64,000 bases of DNA from Mycobacterium sp. Z3061 (lineage in GTDB: Bacteria > Actinomycetota > Actinomycetes > Mycobacteriales > Mycobacteriaceae): positions 2,046,001-2,110,000 of the forward strand of contig NZ_CP134062.1 of the NCBI RefSeq assembly GCF_031583025.1, given 5' to 3'. Shown piece by piece: positions 62,689-64,000 of this stretch. The notes under the pieces are model-generated. The model saw nothing but the letters and a program-made list of their open reading frames with translations, was not told where the DNA came from and ran no database searches. The translations under genes were made by a program, and so were the position numbers. Every line of letters begins with the position of its first letter. Positions within the stretch are counted from its first letter, which is position 1.

Positions 62689-64000
62689 TTGGGGAGTCTC
62701 CGTGCGTCCAGGGCGCCGAACAGGCCGTCGGCCCGGTTCCAGCCCTGCGCCAGTCGCTGCGCGGAGTCCCGGCGACCCGACGCCAGGGCCCCGGCGATCT
62801 CCCGGGTGGCATGCGCGTGTAGGTGGGCGCGGTAGCGGGCGTAGTCGGCGGCGGAGTCCTTGCTGACCATGAACGGCCAGTCGCTGGACACGGTCAGCAG
62901 CGTCTCGCGCAGGATCTGGTCGGCGACGTGATCGCGGGGGATGGGCCCGTCCAGCGACGCCGTCTGGGCCAGCGCCTTGTCCACGGTGGTGAGCGCGGTG
63001 TCGACCACTTCGGAGTTGAGCTGGACCAGGTCGGCTACCTGCTCGCCGTTCCACACCTGCCAGTCCTTGCCGGAACCCCAAGAGCTGGGCGGCAATTCGA
63101 CCGGTGAGCCGACGAACCCCGCCGACATCGCCTCGCGCAGCGTCCCCACCCGGACCCCGGCCTCGGGCAGTGCGCGCAGCACGCGCGCCAGCCAGGTCGG
63201 GCCCTCATACCACCAGTGGCCGAACAGCTCGGTGTCGAACGCGGCCACCACGTGCGGGGGTCGGCCGATCCGCTCGGACTCGGACATCAGCCGGTTGCGC
63301 ACCACCTCGACGAAGTCGGCGACGTGGACGTCGACCGCGCGGTCGGCGCGCTCGGGGTCATAGGGAGCCTTGCCGTCGGACCCCACGTTGCGGCCCGTGA
63401 CGCGCGCCGGCTTGAGCCCGGTCAGGTGGTCATAGGTGTGGAAGTCCCGGTACGCGGCGTGCCCGGGGTAGCCGGACTTGGGTGACCACACGCGGTAGCT
63501 GACCTGCAGGTCACGTCCGAACGCGACCACTGAGCTGCTGCCGACGGGTCGGCCCAGCGCGGTGTCCCCGTGCAGCGACGGCCCGTCGACCATGAAGTGG
63601 CTGACCCCGGCCGCGGCATAGTCGTGCTCCATGCCGGGGGCGTACGCGCATTCGGGCGCCCAGATCCCGGTCGGGCGGGCAGACATCCGCAGACACGCGT
63701 CGGCCAGACCTTCGCGCAGCGCGAACTCCCGCAACCGGGGATTCAATAGCGGCTGGAACGGGTGGGCCAGCGGTCCGCCGAGCAGCTCCACCGTGCCGGC
63801 GTCGATCAGGCCGCGCAGCAGCGGGCTGCCGCCATGCCGCCACAGTGTGGCGAAGTCCTCGAGCGCCCGGTCGGCCTCGGCGGACTCACGAATGCCGAAG
63901 GCGCGCAACGCTTCCGGCGTGCAGGACAGATAGCCGGACGATTTCGACCGCGGCAGTGACCGCACGCTGGCAGCCTCGGCAGCGCGCAGTCGCCAATTGG
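62685..64000 (-). CDS. GH57 glycoside hydrolase/branching enzyme, 5' end cut
   Basis: Reads leftward and continues beyond the window; the visible 438 codons are the C-terminal part, and the frame is open to the right edge (NWRLRAAEAS). GIWAPECAYAPGMEHDYA contains the catalytic Glu region of GH57, and HVVAAFDTELFGHWWYEGP the catalytic Asp region. It matches Rv3031, a 1,4-alpha-glucan branching enzyme working with Rv3032. The stop overlaps the small ORF. Confidence 0.92.
   Translation of the reverse strand, partial: NWRLRAAEAASVRSLPRSKSSGYLSCTPEALRAFGIRESAEADRALEDFATLWRHGGSPLLRGLIDAGTVELLGGPLAHPFQPLLNPRLREFALREGLADACLRMSARPTGIWAPECAYAPGMEHDYAAAGVSHFMVDGPSLHGDTALGRPVGSSSVVAFGRDLQVSYRVWSPKSGYPGHAAYRDFHTYDHLTGLKPARVTGRNVGSDGKAPYDPERADRAVDVHVADFVEVVRNRLMSESERIGRPPHVVAAFDTELFGHWWYEGPTWLARVLRALPEAGVRVGTLREAMSAGFVGSPVELPPSSWGSGKDWQVWNGEQVADLVQLNSEVVDTALTTVDKALAQTASLDGPIPRDHVADQILRETLLTVSSDWPFMVSKDSAADYARYRAHLHAHATREIAGALASGRRDSAQRLAQGWNRADGLFGALDARRLPK

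Overview
The window looks like chromosome of a slow-growing, pigmented Mycobacterium. It is GC-rich throughout, has GTG and TTG starts and GTGA/ATGA stop-start overlaps, and carries a PE-family gene, MmpL transporters, an Rv3046c-type DUF3349 gene and an EthA-type monooxygenase. The core gene order reads like the M. tuberculosis block Rv3055 to Rv3031 in reverse (locus tags are from memory, not searched): TetR, FMN reductase, nrdH-nrdI-nrdE, TetR, monooxygenase, nrdF2, DUF3349, adhC, fecB, ctaD, serB2, ABC ATPase, NUDIX, echA17, two methyltransferases, secreted protein, lipoprotein, acyltransferase, DUF4333 protein, GT4 glycosyltransferase and GH57 enzyme. The species cannot be named from this alone; a complete isorenieratene-type carotenoid pathway points to a photochromogen or scotochromogen.

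Four blocks interrupt that backbone. (1) 7681-11126: SDR, TetR, lipoprotein and hydrolase between the monooxygenase and nrdF2. (2) 12270-16507: a solo PE protein, a membrane-anchored Mrr-like nuclease, and a membrane-protein/metal-hydrolase pair with a divergent TetR. (3) 22415-29902: an ArsR-controlled six-gene complex related to formate hydrogenlyase and complex I (the Rv0081-Rv0087 type), placed between serB2 and the ABC gene. Its large subunit has lost both Ni-binding CxxC motifs, so it should not be a hydrogenase. A long perfect hairpin marks its left edge. (4) 38189-61328: about 23 kb between the DUF4333 gene and the GT4 gene. It holds a CPD photolyase, TspO, two MmpL transporters, two paralogous MarR regulators, a STAS protein, a SOUL heme-binding protein, a type 2 IPP isomerase, a GT1 glycosyltransferase, an eight-gene crt operon (crtE-crtI-crtB-crtYc-crtYd-crtT-crtU-Rieske), a catalase-like protein and two SDR-type enzymes.

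The genes connect as follows. nrdHIE and nrdF2 make the class Ib ribonucleotide reductase; both promoters carry two NrdR-like boxes exactly 32 bp apart. Fni supplies IPP/DMAPP to CrtE. CrtB, CrtI and CrtYc/CrtYd would take GGPP to beta-carotene, and CrtU (with CrtT and the Rieske protein) to an aromatic carotenoid such as isorenieratene/leprotene. Photolyase, TspO, the catalase-like and heme proteins fit a light and singlet-oxygen protection island. AT-rich promoter islands at about 42107, 44943, 46062 and 58110 share sequence words, suggesting that one MarR-type regulator controls several of these units. Several TetR-type regulators sit beside clear palindromic operators.
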